Below are positions 8,154-16,631 of a stretch of 64,000 nucleotides of DNA, piece after piece. The translations under genes were made by a program, and so were the position numbers. The first letter of the stretch is position 1. Each line of letters begins with the position of its first letter. The stretch covers positions 417,528 to 481,527 of the forward strand of contig CAJTQR010000004.1 in NCBI GenBank assembly GCA_910578515.1, read 5' to 3'. The notes under the pieces are model-generated. The model ran no database searches. It was given only the letters and a program-made list of their open reading frames with translations, and was not told where the DNA came from. This DNA comes from an uncultured Duncaniella sp. GTDB taxonomy: Bacteria; Bacteroidota; Bacteroidia; Bacteroidales; Muribaculaceae.

Positions 8154-10721
8154 ATGAGAATAATACCACGCATCACATCCTCGTTGCTTCTTGCTTGTGG
8201 GCTGACATTTAATGTCATGGCTCAGACAGAACCGTTCCGCGACACAACTTTGCCTGCAGCTGAGCGCGCAGCCGACTTATTGTCACGCCTCACCATTGAC
8301 GAGAAAATCTCTCTTATGATGGATAACTCCCCTGCTATCCCTCGTCTTGATATTCCCGCCTACAATTGGTGGAACGAAGCACTCCATGGTGTAGGTCGCG
8401 CAGGAGTCGCCACCGTACTCCCTCAATCAATAGGCATGGCGGCTACATTTGATGATAAAGCCGTGGGCGATGCCTTCACAATGGTCAGCGATGAAGCACG
8501 TGCCAAATTCAACAAATTCCGTAAAAACGGGATTATAAAACGCTATCAGGGTCTCTCGTTCTGGACACCTAACGTCAACATTTTCCGTGACCCACGCTGG
8601 GGCAGAGGACAGGAAACCTACGGAGAGGACCCATATCTCGCTTCGACAATGGGCGTTGCAGTGGTAAACGGTCTCCAGGGTCCTACAGACGGAAAGTATA
8701 TCAAAACCCTTGCCGGAGCCAAGCACTATGCAGTGCACAGCGGTCCGGAATGGAACCGCCACTCGTTCGATGCCAAAAACATTGACCAACGCGACCTTTG
8801 GGAAACTTATCTTCCTGCTTTCAAGCAGCTCGTCGACGCTGATGTATGGCAGGTAATGTGTGCCTACAACCGTTTTGAGGGCGAACCGTGCTGTTCAAGC
8901 AAAAAGCTCCTCACTCAGATACTCCGCAATGAGTGGGGATTTGACAAAATCATCGTGAGCGACTGCTGGGCTATCCGCGACTTTACATCCGACTGGGCGC
9001 ACCACACCCACCCATCCAAAGCACACGCCAGTGCCGACGCCGTGATTTCAGGTACTGACCTTGAGTGCGGTTCGGAATACAAGAGTCTCCGCGAGGCATA
9101 CGACAATGGCTTCATAACTGAAAAAGCCATTGATGCCGCCCTCCTCAAATTGCTTGAAGCCCGTTATCGTCTCGGCGAGATTGACGGTGCCACCGATACA
9201 CCATGGGAGGGATACGATTCCACATACGTTGACAATGACGCACACCGCGCCATAGCTCTCGACATGGCACGCAAATCAATGACACTGCTCAAGAACAACG
9301 GTATTCTCCCGCTTAAGCCGGAAAGTGGAAAGAAAATCTATGTGATGGGTCCCAACGCTGCTGACTCCGTGATGCAGTGGGGCAACTACAACGGCTTCCC
9401 CTCCCACACAGTCACTCTCATCGAAGGCATAAAGGGATTTGAACCCAACGCTACATATCTGAAAGGATGTGACCATGTGGTAGCCGGCAATCTGATTTCT
9501 CATTTCGACAAGTTCAAAGGTGGCATGAATGCTACTTACTGGAACGGCAAGAACTCCAAACCCGCCGCTAAAGCTACATATACTTCGCCCATCACCCTCT
9601 CTACCGGAGGCGCGACAGTGTTTGCACCCGATGTTGACCTCACTGATTTCCGAGGAGAATACACCGGCACCTTCATCCCCGATGCTGACGGCGACTACAT
9701 AATCCGCCTCGAATCAGGCAAGGATGACCTCGTGCTCAGCGTGGATGGCAAAGAGGTGGCAAAACGCTATTCAGGCGGTCGCAACGGTCACAACCTGTCG
9801 CACATGTTCACAGCCAAAGCCGGTCAGCCCGTAGATATCAAACTCTCTTACTCACATGGCGCTGATGTAGCAGACCTGAAATTTGATGTGGTATCAGCCA
9901 AGGAGGAACCGGTTGACTTCTCCGATGCCGACATAGTGATTTTTGCCGGCGGTATTTCACCAAAGCTCGAAGGCGAAGAGATGAAAGTCTCCGTGCCCGG
10001 TTTCCGTGGCGGTGACCGCGAGACAATAGAACTCCCCCGTGTACAGCGCGAACTCATAAAGAAAATCAAGGATGCCGGCAAGCAAGTGATATATGTCAAC
10101 TTCTCCGGCTCAGCGGTAGCTTTAGCCCAGGAAGATTCTATCTGTGATGCCGTGCTCCAGGCATGGTACCCCGGTCAGGCAGGCGGTCAGGCAGCTGCCG
10201 AGGTTCTCTTTGGCAAATATAATCCGGCGGGACGCCTCCCTGTAACTTTCTATAAAAACGATTCGCAACTCCCCGACTTCGAGGATTACAATATGATGAA
10301 CCGCACTTACCGTTTCTTCCGAGGCGAGCCTTTGTACCCCTTCGGACACGGTCTGAGCTTCACCTCATTCGGCTATGGAGACGCAGCTTTGAGCAATGCA
10401 ACCCCAGGTGTCAATGACACTATCACACTCTCCATCCCCGTCACCAACACCGGTTCAATGGATGGCGATGAAGTGGTGCAAGTATATGTACGCAAACTCA
10501 ACGACCCCTCAGGACCAATAAAGACACTCCGTGGTTACAGCCGAGTGAACATACCTGCAGGAAAAACCGAGAAGGTACAGTTCACACTCACTCCCGAGAC
10601 ATTCTCGGCATTTGACCACGCCTCAGGTCGCATGGCAACTCTCCCCGGAAAGTATGAGATACTCTATGGCTCATCGTCAGCCGACTCAGCGCTCCGCTCC
10701 CTCCCCATAACTCTGAAATAA
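8154..10721 (+). CDS. GH3 beta-glycosidase with PA14 insert (beta-xylosidase/beta-glucosidase type)
   Basis: An 855-residue periplasmic or secreted glycoside hydrolase of family GH3. Start 8154 gives a clean signal peptide (MRIIPRITSS to VMAQ). The catalytic barrel runs to about residue 370 with the nucleophile Asp270 in IIVSDCWAI and the sugar-binding GAKHYAVHSGPE and WTPNVNIFRDPRWGRGQETYGEDP blocks. The second alpha/beta domain is interrupted by a PA14 module (about 455-575, YWNGKNSKP to LSVDGKEVAKRY), and a fibronectin III-like domain ends the protein. This order is typical of Bacteroidota GH3 enzymes that remove xylose or glucose from plant glycans; the exact substrate cannot be read. The gene is single, with its own promoter and terminator. 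Confidence 0.95.
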   Translation: MRIIPRITSSLLLACGLTFNVMAQTEPFRDTTLPAAERAADLLSRLTIDEKISLMMDNSPAIPRLDIPAYNWWNEALHGVGRAGVATVLPQSIGMAATFDDKAVGDAFTMVSDEARAKFNKFRKNGIIKRYQGLSFWTPNVNIFRDPRWGRGQETYGEDPYLASTMGVAVVNGLQGPTDGKYIKTLAGAKHYAVHSGPEWNRHSFDAKNIDQRDLWETYLPAFKQLVDADVWQVMCAYNRFEGEPCCSSKKLLTQILRNEWGFDKIIVSDCWAIRDFTSDWAHHTHPSKAHASADAVISGTDLECGSEYKSLREAYDNGFITEKAIDAALLKLLEARYRLGEIDGATDTPWEGYDSTYVDNDAHRAIALDMARKSMTLLKNNGILPLKPESGKKIYVMGPNAADSVMQWGNYNGFPSHTVTLIEGIKGFEPNATYLKGCDHVVAGNLISHFDKFKGGMNATYWNGKNSKPAAKATYTSPITLSTGGATVFAPDVDLTDFRGEYTGTFIPDADGDYIIRLESGKDDLVLSVDGKEVAKRYSGGRNGHNLSHMFTAKAGQPVDIKLSYSHGADVADLKFDVVSAKEEPVDFSDADIVIFAGGISPKLEGEEMKVSVPGFRGGDRETIELPRVQRELIKKIKDAGKQVIYVNFSGSAVALAQEDSICDAVLQAWYPGQAGGQAAAEVLFGKYNPAGRLPVTFYKNDSQLPDFEDYNMMNRTYRFFRGEPLYPFGHGLSFTSFGYGDAALSNATPGVNDTITLSIPVTNTGSMDGDEVVQVYVRKLNDPSGPIKTLRGYSRVNIPAGKTEKVQFTLTPETFSAFDHASGRMATLPGKYEILYGSSSADSALRSLPITLK

Positions 10722-10746
10722 TCCACTTACTTTGAACTAAAACCCG

Positions 10747-10788
10747 TCAGGAGGGTCTTGCCGATTGGTAGGACCCTCCTGATTTTTC
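10747..10788 (+). terminator. Intrinsic terminator of the GH3 gene
   Basis: Perfect 11-bp stem TCAGGAGGGTC / GACCCTCCTGA with a 14-base loop, followed by TTTTTC, 25 bases after the GH3 stop. Confidence 0.93.
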
Positions 10789-10810
10789 ATTCTATTCTAC
10801 ATTTACAAAT

Positions 10811-10866
10811 TACAGACGCACAAAATACAGACGCACGTAAGAAAATGTTCCTTACGTGCGTCTGTA
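10811..10866 (-). terminator. 16-bp perfect hairpin with a duplicated arm, probable prfB terminator
   Basis: TACAGACGCACGTAAG (10826-10841) is exactly complementary to 10851-10866, with a 9-base loop. The first 11 bases of the left arm occur again at 10811-10821 and could pair with the same right arm, so two alternative stems are possible. On the minus strand the stem is followed by ATTTTG, a weak T-run, 58 bases after the prfB stop. It is therefore a likely prfB terminator of unusual build. Confidence 0.6.
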
Positions 10867-10923
10867 ATTCTGTTTATTTGCGGCAAGCACTAATATCGCT
10901 TACCTATGAAATGGGATTAATCT

Positions 10924-12040
10924 TTAATCCTCGTTACCGGCAAATTCCATCAGGTAAGCTTTGATGAATGCATCGAGGTCGCCATCCATCACGCCGTTCA
11001 CATCGCTTGTCTGATAGTTGGTGCGGTGGTCCTTCACGCGGCGGTCATCGAACACATAGCTGCGTATCTGCGAACCCCATTCAATTTTCATCTTTCCGGC
11101 TTCAATCTTAGCCTGCTCCTGCAGACGGTGCTGCAACTCTTTATCGTATAGGATAGAGCGGAGTTGACGCAGGGCATTTTCCTTATTCTTGGGCTGGTCG
11201 CGGGTCTCGGTATTCTCAATAAGAATCTCCTCCTGCTCACCGGTATAGGGGTCGGTGAACTGGTAGCGCAGTCGCACTCCGGATTCCACCTTGTTCACAT
11301 TCTGACCGCCAGCTCCACCCGAACGGAAGGTATCCCACGAGAGTAATGCCGGTTCGACCTTAACCTCAATGGTATCGTCCACAAGAGGTGTCACGAACAC
11401 CGAAGCAAACGAAGTCATACGCTTGCCCTGGGCATTGTAGGGAGACACACGCACCAGACGGTGCACACCGTTCTCACTCTTGAGATAACCGTAGGCAAAG
11501 TCACCCTCCACATTTATGGTGCATGATTTGATACCTGCCTCATCACCTTCCAGAAGGTTGGCTATTGAAGTCTTGTAGCCATGCGCCTCACACCATCTGA
11601 GATACATACGCATCAGCATAGAAGCCCAGTCCTGACTCTCGGTACCACCGGCACCGGAGTTGATTTTCAGTACCACACCGAGCTTATCTTCCTCGCGACG
11701 CAACATGTTGCGCAGCTCAAGGTTCTCGATTTTGGCAACTGCATCATTGTAGAGCGCATCAATATCAGCCTCCTCCACCAATCCTTCTTTCAGGAAATCC
11801 CAGGCGAGTTCAAGCTCATTTACTACCTTATCAATCTCCTCATAGCCGTCAATCCAAGCCTGAAGGTCCTTGATTTTCTTCATCTGCAACTGAGCTTCCT
11901 TGGGGTGCTCCCAAAAATCAGGCACATGGGTGCGCAATTCCTCTTCCTCTACTTGTATTTTCTTGCTGTCGATGTCAAAGATACCTCCTCAACGCCAACT
12001 TGCGTTCAAAAGTCTCTTTTAATTGTTCTTGTGTAATCAT
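10924..12040 (-). CDS. prfB: Peptide chain release factor 2, with programmed +1 frameshift
   Basis: RF2 reads UAA and UGA stop codons and triggers peptide release. The start is the ATG at 12038-12040; frame 1 encodes 21 codons (MITQEQLKETFERKLALRRYL) and meets TGA at 11975-11977. The classic shift site is present: AGGAGG (11984-11989), a three-base gap, then CTT TGA C, so ribosomes slip +1 and continue with GAC at 11976 to give about 371 residues. The main part has the GGQ loop (SGGAGGQNVNKVE) that reaches the peptidyl transferase centre. The stop-recognition tripeptide is SPY (RVSPYNAQGKR) where E. coli has SPF. An annotation starting at the TTG near 11937 would be truncated. The promoter lies back to back with that of the transporter. 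Confidence 0.96.
11975..11989 (-). promoter_or_regulatory. prfB: prfB autoregulatory frameshift site
   Basis: Internal Shine-Dalgarno AGGAGG, spacer TAT, then CTTTGAC read on the minus strand. UGA at codon 22 is recognised by RF2 itself, so scarce RF2 favours the +1 shift and restores RF2 synthesis. This is the conserved mechanism known from E. coli and most bacteria. It is striking here because ordinary genes of this organism lack Shine-Dalgarno sequences. Confidence 0.96.
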
Positions 12041-12068
12041 TATTATTAACTCTAAATTTATTTCACTG

Positions 12069-12076
12069 CAAATTTA
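12069..12076 (-). promoter_or_regulatory. Predicted -7 box of prfB
   Basis: Minus-strand TAAATTTG, 28 bases before the prfB ATG. It sits 12 bases from the opposing -7 box of the transporter gene, so the two promoters overlap. Confidence 0.55.
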
Positions 12077-12088
12077 CGCATATTTTAG

Positions 12089-12096
12089 TAATTTTG
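12089..12096 (+). promoter_or_regulatory. Predicted -7 box of the AspT/YidE-type transporter
   Basis: TAATTTTG ending four bases before the ATG at 12101, which predicts an almost leaderless transcript. No good -33 TTG is visible. Confidence 0.5.
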
Positions 12097-12100
12097 CAGC

Positions 12101-13762
12101 ATGGAATTGATTTATGACATTTTCATCAACCATTCGGCACTGCAAGCGGTAATAATAATCTCAATTATCATCGCGGTCGGGCTTGCGTTAGGAAAGATTA
12201 GAATATGGGGTATTTCGCTCGGTGTGACCTTTGTATTTTTCGCCGGTATTCTGGCAGGTCACCTCGGATTGTCAATTGACCCCACAATCCTGCACTATAC
12301 CGAGAATCTCGGGCTTGTACTGTTCGTCTACGAACTCGGCTTAAAGGTCGGGCCAGGTTTCTTCAGCTCTTTCCGCAAGGGTGGATTACAACTCAACCTT
12401 CTGGGAATCGGTGTAATAATACTCGGGACCCTTATGGCTGTGCTGTTCAACATCTGGCTGGGAGTGCCTATCGGAGAGGCTACAGGACTCCTCTGTGGTG
12501 CCACTACCAACACGCCGGCGCTTGGTGCCGCCCAGCAGGCTCTGGAACAGATGGGTATGTCGGCCAACGGAGCAGCTCTAAGTTGCGCCGTGACCTATCC
12601 GCTCGGGGTGGTAGGTGTGATATTGGCAGTAATCCTAATCCGCAAAATGTTCCTCAGCCCCGACTCACCTCTCACATCGCCACAGGAAGAAACCGACCCA
12701 ACTTTCATTGCGGAGTTCAAAATCTGCAATCCCGCCATCTACAACATGACTGTGAAGCAGATTTCACAGATAACACGTACGAAATTTGTGATTTCCCGTC
12801 TTTGGCACAACGATGTGGTAAGTATTCCCGACTCTCATACCGTGCTGCAGAAAGATGACCACCTTCTTGTAATCACCACTCCTGACGACAGCCCCAAACT
12901 GAAAGTACTTTTCGGCAAACAGGAGCCGAGAGACTGGAACAAAAAAGATATCGACTGGAATTCCATTGACAACCAGCTCATCTCACGCCGCATCATAGTG
13001 AGTCGCCCATCCATCAACGGCAAGAAATTAGGCTCATTGCGTTTGCGCAACCAATATCACATAAACATCAGCCGTGTGACCCGCAGCGGACTTCATCTGC
13101 TCGCCACACCTGAACTGATTCTACAACTCGGCGACTCGCTCACTGTGGTTGGTAGCGCCTCTGATATTGAAAAGGTGGAACAGATACTCGGTAACACCGC
13201 CATAAAGCTAAAGGACCCCAATCTTGCAGCTATCTTCATCGGTATAGTGGTTGGATTGGTAGTAGGTTCCATTCCAATAGCCATTCCAGGAATTTCAACA
13301 CCTATAAAGCTTGGTCTGGCCGGCGGTCCGATTATAATAGGCATCCTTATAGGCCGTTTTGGTCCGCAGTTCCGGCTCGTCACCTATACTACCCGAAGTG
13401 CCAACCTGATGCTGCGCGGCATCGGACTGTCGCTATATCTCGCGTGTCTCGGTCTTGATGCAGGTGCCCAGTTTCTTGACACTATCATGCGCTCCGAAGG
13501 GCTTCTGTGGATTGCTCTCGGATTCCTAATCACTCTTATTCCGGTATTGATAATGGGAGGAGTAGCAATGCGGCTGTTCCGTCTCGACTTCGCTCTTACC
13601 TGCGGAATGCTTTGCGGAAGTATGGCAAACCCTATGGCACTTAACTATGTCAACGATGTGGTGCCGGGCGATTATGCCACTGTGAGCTATGCCTCGGTAT
13701 ATCCGCTGTCAATGTTCTGCAGAGTGATTATAGCACAGTTAATCATACTCTGCTTTATCTGA
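12101..13762 (+). CDS. AspT/YidE/YbjL-family transporter with two TrkA-C domains
   Basis: A 553-residue inner membrane protein with the two-repeat layout of the aspartate:alanine exchanger family. The N-terminal half has about five membrane segments and the conserved GATTNTPALGAAQQAL motif; the C-terminal half repeats the fold with GMLCGSMANPMALNYV. Between them (about residues 205-370) lie two RCK-C/TrkA-C regulatory domains, each ending in a DHLLVIT or DSLTVVG strand. Family members exchange amino or dicarboxylic acids, but the substrate here is not evident and YidE/YbjL-like members are largely uncharacterised. It diverges from prfB with overlapping promoters. A 7-bp hairpin (GGATAAT / ATTATCC, 13772-13794) without T-run follows. 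Confidence 0.88.
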   Translation: MELIYDIFINHSALQAVIIISIIIAVGLALGKIRIWGISLGVTFVFFAGILAGHLGLSIDPTILHYTENLGLVLFVYELGLKVGPGFFSSFRKGGLQLNLLGIGVIILGTLMAVLFNIWLGVPIGEATGLLCGATTNTPALGAAQQALEQMGMSANGAALSCAVTYPLGVVGVILAVILIRKMFLSPDSPLTSPQEETDPTFIAEFKICNPAIYNMTVKQISQITRTKFVISRLWHNDVVSIPDSHTVLQKDDHLLVITTPDDSPKLKVLFGKQEPRDWNKKDIDWNSIDNQLISRRIIVSRPSINGKKLGSLRLRNQYHINISRVTRSGLHLLATPELILQLGDSLTVVGSASDIEKVEQILGNTAIKLKDPNLAAIFIGIVVGLVVGSIPIAIPGISTPIKLGLAGGPIIIGILIGRFGPQFRLVTYTTRSANLMLRGIGLSLYLACLGLDAGAQFLDTIMRSEGLLWIALGFLITLIPVLIMGGVAMRLFRLDFALTCGMLCGSMANPMALNYVNDVVPGDYATVSYASVYPLSMFCRVIIAQLIILCFI

Positions 13763-13896
13763 CATAGGCTCGGATAATTCTACCATGATTATCCAATCCC
13801 TCGCAGTAAAAATTGCGTCACTATGACAGATTCGCCAATCTTCAATCAATATTTTACAGTATCTGAATCTGCTTAACCTGTCTAATCAGGAAATCT

Positions 13897-14811
13897 CTAA
13901 AATATTGACTCATGAGTGTAAGTGGTAAGAAGCTCGAGGGCTTTCATTCCCATTACGGAATTACCCTTCTCGTTCAGTCGCGGAGACCATGTTGCCACAG
14001 CATATCGACCGGGATAAACAGCCCCGATACCTCCGCCTACACCACTTTTACCCGGAAGTCCCACCAGATAGGAATATTCTCCGGCATCGTTATAGAAACC
14101 GCATGTCTGCATCACTGCATTTATACGTTTCACCTGCGAAGAGGTCAGACTAATCCCATCAAATGAAAATGCAGTGCTTCTGTCGGCAAACGGAAGGAAT
14201 GCCTTGGAAAGCTGGCGGCAGCTCATCTCAACCGAACATTGCAGAAAGTAGAAATGCAACACATCCTCAATATCATTGTCAAGATTTCCATAATATTTCA
14301 GCATATTTGCAATAGCGGCATTGATATAACCTTTTGCGCGTTCAGATGTAGCAACTTCGGAATCATAACCTATGGTCGGGTCTGACGCAATACTCCGCAC
14401 AAACGACAGATAGTCTTTCTCCGGATTATCAAGTGTGCTCATAAGCACATCTGCAAGCACTATCGCACCGGCATTGATAAAGGGATTGCGAGGTATACCA
14501 CGGTCAAGTTCAAGCTGTATCAACGAATTGAATGCCGCACCTGAGGGCTCTTTTCCAACCCTCTTCCACAGAGATTCGCCCATAAGCGAAAGGCTCATCG
14601 ATAGTGAAAAAACCTTGGTGACACTCTGTATTGAAAAGCGTTCGGTAACATCACCCCATTCTATCACATCGCCATTAGTAGTGGTGATGCAGATACCGAA
14701 ACGGTCAGGGTTTACCTTGGCAAGCGCCGGAATATAATCAGCCTGACGTCCGACTTGCCTCAACGGCTCTATCTCAGCCGCAATTTCTTCTAAAATAAGT
14801 TTGTAATCCAT
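13897..14811 (-). CDS. glsA: Glutaminase
   Basis: A 304-residue serine-dependent glutaminase that hydrolyses glutamine to glutamate and ammonia; the length fits the family. Its fold resembles beta-lactamases, and the active-site Ser63-x-x-Lys66 is visible in SIQSVTKVFSLS. Other family blocks are SGAAFNSLIQLE, GIPRNPFINAGAI and the C-terminal GLPGKSGVGGGI. The gene lies 13 bases after the acyltransferase and is the last gene of a leftward cluster. In gut bacteria glutaminase with a glutamate decarboxylase helps acid resistance; no decarboxylase or antiporter is present here, although speA in the same cluster also consumes protons. That link is inference. Confidence 0.95.
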   Translation of the reverse strand: MDYKLILEEIAAEIEPLRQVGRQADYIPALAKVNPDRFGICITTTNGDVIEWGDVTERFSIQSVTKVFSLSMSLSLMGESLWKRVGKEPSGAAFNSLIQLELDRGIPRNPFINAGAIVLADVLMSTLDNPEKDYLSFVRSIASDPTIGYDSEVATSERAKGYINAAIANMLKYYGNLDNDIEDVLHFYFLQCSVEMSCRQLSKAFLPFADRSTAFSFDGISLTSSQVKRINAVMQTCGFYNDAGEYSYLVGLPGKSGVGGGIGAVYPGRYAVATWSPRLNEKGNSVMGMKALELLTTYTHESIF

Positions 14812-14824
14812 GACACAACATCAA

Positions 14825-15853
14825 TTACCGGAGAGAGAGTTTTCTTCTGCTACAACCAATTATATATTCACTAAATGGGAGAAATGACACTATATAACAT
14901 CCGCAAAGACTTATTACAAAAGAGCAACTGAAAATCGCAGCTATTTGAACCGGAAAGAATCCAATATCCAAAATCCAGTCCCAGTGCCAGACCCATGACC
15001 GCATAATAAACATATGGGACAAATATACTCCAAATGACATATCTGAAACAGTCTGAATCCATTTTGGCTGATAATTACAACAGCCCGACATCAAACGTTG
15101 AATCACAACGAACCAAGCCAATGCCATTGATACGACAAAGATAGACAGATACCAGAAAAGTCTATAGAAATCAACCGTCAAATTGCCAATCACACAGATT
15201 AGGGGAGCCATAACAGCCAATGTAAGTAAACATCCGACCATCCACAGATTTATCTTTAGTCCATATCTATACAGATAGTACCCGGCGATGAAATAGCCTA
15301 AGTAGCCAGATGTGTAATAAAACAGTCCATCTATGCTTGAATCCACTAAAATATAATTCTCTATGAGAGGGAAGCACAATGTCAGCGCCCAAATCCCCAA
15401 ATATAGCTCAATAGTGGACTTCTTCACCGACGCCAGCCATGGACTTATGACCGGTGCGATAATATATAATCCTATAAGCATATACATGAACCAGAGCACA
15501 CCATGTCCTTGGGGCGAAAATGGCATCGACAACACAGACCTCACCACATCCTCCAGCCCCAATCCTCCCCTATGCCATTTTACCAATATATAGAAGATAG
15601 ACCATACCAATGTTGGAGCTAACAACTTACCAAGCCTCTTTTTTAGAAAAGTAACTGCATCGGCTTGCACCGGTAGCAACAAAGCGCCGCTAACCATAAG
15701 GAACAAACCTATGCATGGAGCACAGAAATAGCCTAATCCGGAAACTATCATACTGTTTGACTGGTCTGTTGGCAATGGCGAATGCATAAGGACCACCATC
15801 AAGCAAGCTATAAGCCGAAGAATATCAAGATATGTTATCCTTGTTTTTACCAT
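14825..15853 (-). CDS. Acyltransferase family 3 membrane protein
   Basis: A 342-residue polytopic membrane protein of the acyltransferase-3 (OafA/WecH-like) family, which usually acetylates surface glycans using acyl-CoA. The N-terminal YLDILRLIACLMVVLMHSP carries the conserved R and the catalytic-type His of the family (R-x10-H pattern), followed by about nine more hydrophobic segments. It is the odd member of the cluster: it has more A+T and different codon use than truA and glsA on each side, with gaps of only 18 and 13 bases, which suggests insertion of a surface-modification gene into an older operon. The acceptor glycan is unknown. Confidence 0.88.
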   Translation of the reverse strand: MVKTRITYLDILRLIACLMVVLMHSPLPTDQSNSMIVSGLGYFCAPCIGLFLMVSGALLLPVQADAVTFLKKRLGKLLAPTLVWSIFYILVKWHRGGLGLEDVVRSVLSMPFSPQGHGVLWFMYMLIGLYIIAPVISPWLASVKKSTIELYLGIWALTLCFPLIENYILVDSSIDGLFYYTSGYLGYFIAGYYLYRYGLKINLWMVGCLLTLAVMAPLICVIGNLTVDFYRLFWYLSIFVVSMALAWFVVIQRLMSGCCNYQPKWIQTVSDMSFGVYLSHMFIMRSWVWHWDWILDIGFFPVQIAAIFSCSFVISLCGCYIVSFLPFSEYIIGCSRRKLSLR

Positions 15854-15871
15854 AAAGCCAACAGCTTACAA

Positions 15872-16606
15872 TCAATACGTTACTTCCCAAAGGTAGAGGG
15901 CGTGACCGGGCATTGAGGTGCCGGCAGCGCAACGGTCGCGACGGTCAATCACAGCCTTGAATTCCTCCACCGACATTTTACCTCTGCCTACCTCAACAAG
16001 AGTACCCACAACGGCACGTACCATATTGCGCAGGAAGCGGTCAGCTGTAATCACAAATACCCAACCGTCCGTGTCAGCCACCTTATGCCAACGAGCATGA
16101 GTGACCTTGCAGATATTGGTCTTGGCATCCGTGTGAAGCTTGGCAAATGATGTGAAATCATCAGTTTCGAGCAACAGCTGCGCTGCCTCGTTCATCTTAC
16201 CATAGTCAAGCCCATCAGGAGCCTTCCAGCATAACGGATGGAAGAAGGGTGACTTTTCAGGTAGTGCATAGTAATGATATGTCCGGGAAGTGGCATCGAA
16301 GCGGGCATGTTTATCAGCATCGACTTCGTATATCTCATAAACTGCGATATCCTTCCCTACAAGGGAGTTTAGACCACGCACCAACTTAGCAGCATCGGCT
16401 ATCGGTGTATCCACATCAAAGTGGGCTATCATCATGCGGGCGTTGACGCCGGTGTCAGTGCGTCCCGCCCCGACAATTTTCATGTCGCGGCGGAGCACAA
16501 CCGACAGTGCTTTCTCCAATGTCTCCTGCACAGTCACCTCCCCCGGCTGACTCTGCCAGCCGTGGAACGGTGCGCCTCTGTAGGCAAGTCGCATGAAGTA
16601 TCTCAT
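15872..16606 (-). CDS. truA: tRNA pseudouridine(38-40) synthase
   Basis: A 244-residue TruA that isomerises uridines at positions 38-40 of the tRNA anticodon arm. The catalytic aspartate is Asp51 in GAGRTDTGVNA. The N-terminal LAYRGAPFHGWQSQPG and C-terminal FLRNMVRAVVGTLVEVGRGK blocks are diagnostic. It lies 25 bases downstream of speA and 18 bases upstream of the acyltransferase on the same strand. Confidence 0.96.
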   Translation of the reverse strand: MRYFMRLAYRGAPFHGWQSQPGEVTVQETLEKALSVVLRRDMKIVGAGRTDTGVNARMMIAHFDVDTPIADAAKLVRGLNSLVGKDIAVYEIYEVDADKHARFDATSRTYHYYALPEKSPFFHPLCWKAPDGLDYGKMNEAAQLLLETDDFTSFAKLHTDAKTNICKVTHARWHKVADTDGWVFVITADRFLRNMVRAVVGTLVEVGRGKMSVEEFKAVIDRRDRCAAGTSMPGHALYLWEVTY

Positions 16607-16631
16607 AGCGATTTTAATACTTCTCTATGTT

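Noticed and set aside
8056..10788. Treating the GH3 gene as part of the upstream Sus locus
   Set aside because: It is separated by three terminating hairpins, two unrelated genes and its own promoter.
10924..11937. Reading prfB as a 337-residue gene starting at the TTG near 11937, or as a pseudogene with a premature stop
   Set aside because: The upstream sequence encodes the missing N-terminus in the other frame and contains the complete RF2 frameshift site, so the gene is intact and starts at 12040.
11581..12036. 151-residue open frame on the plus strand opposite prfB
   Set aside because: It is fully antisense to a conserved gene and its sequence has no domain character; many similar shadow frames occur opposite biased genes.
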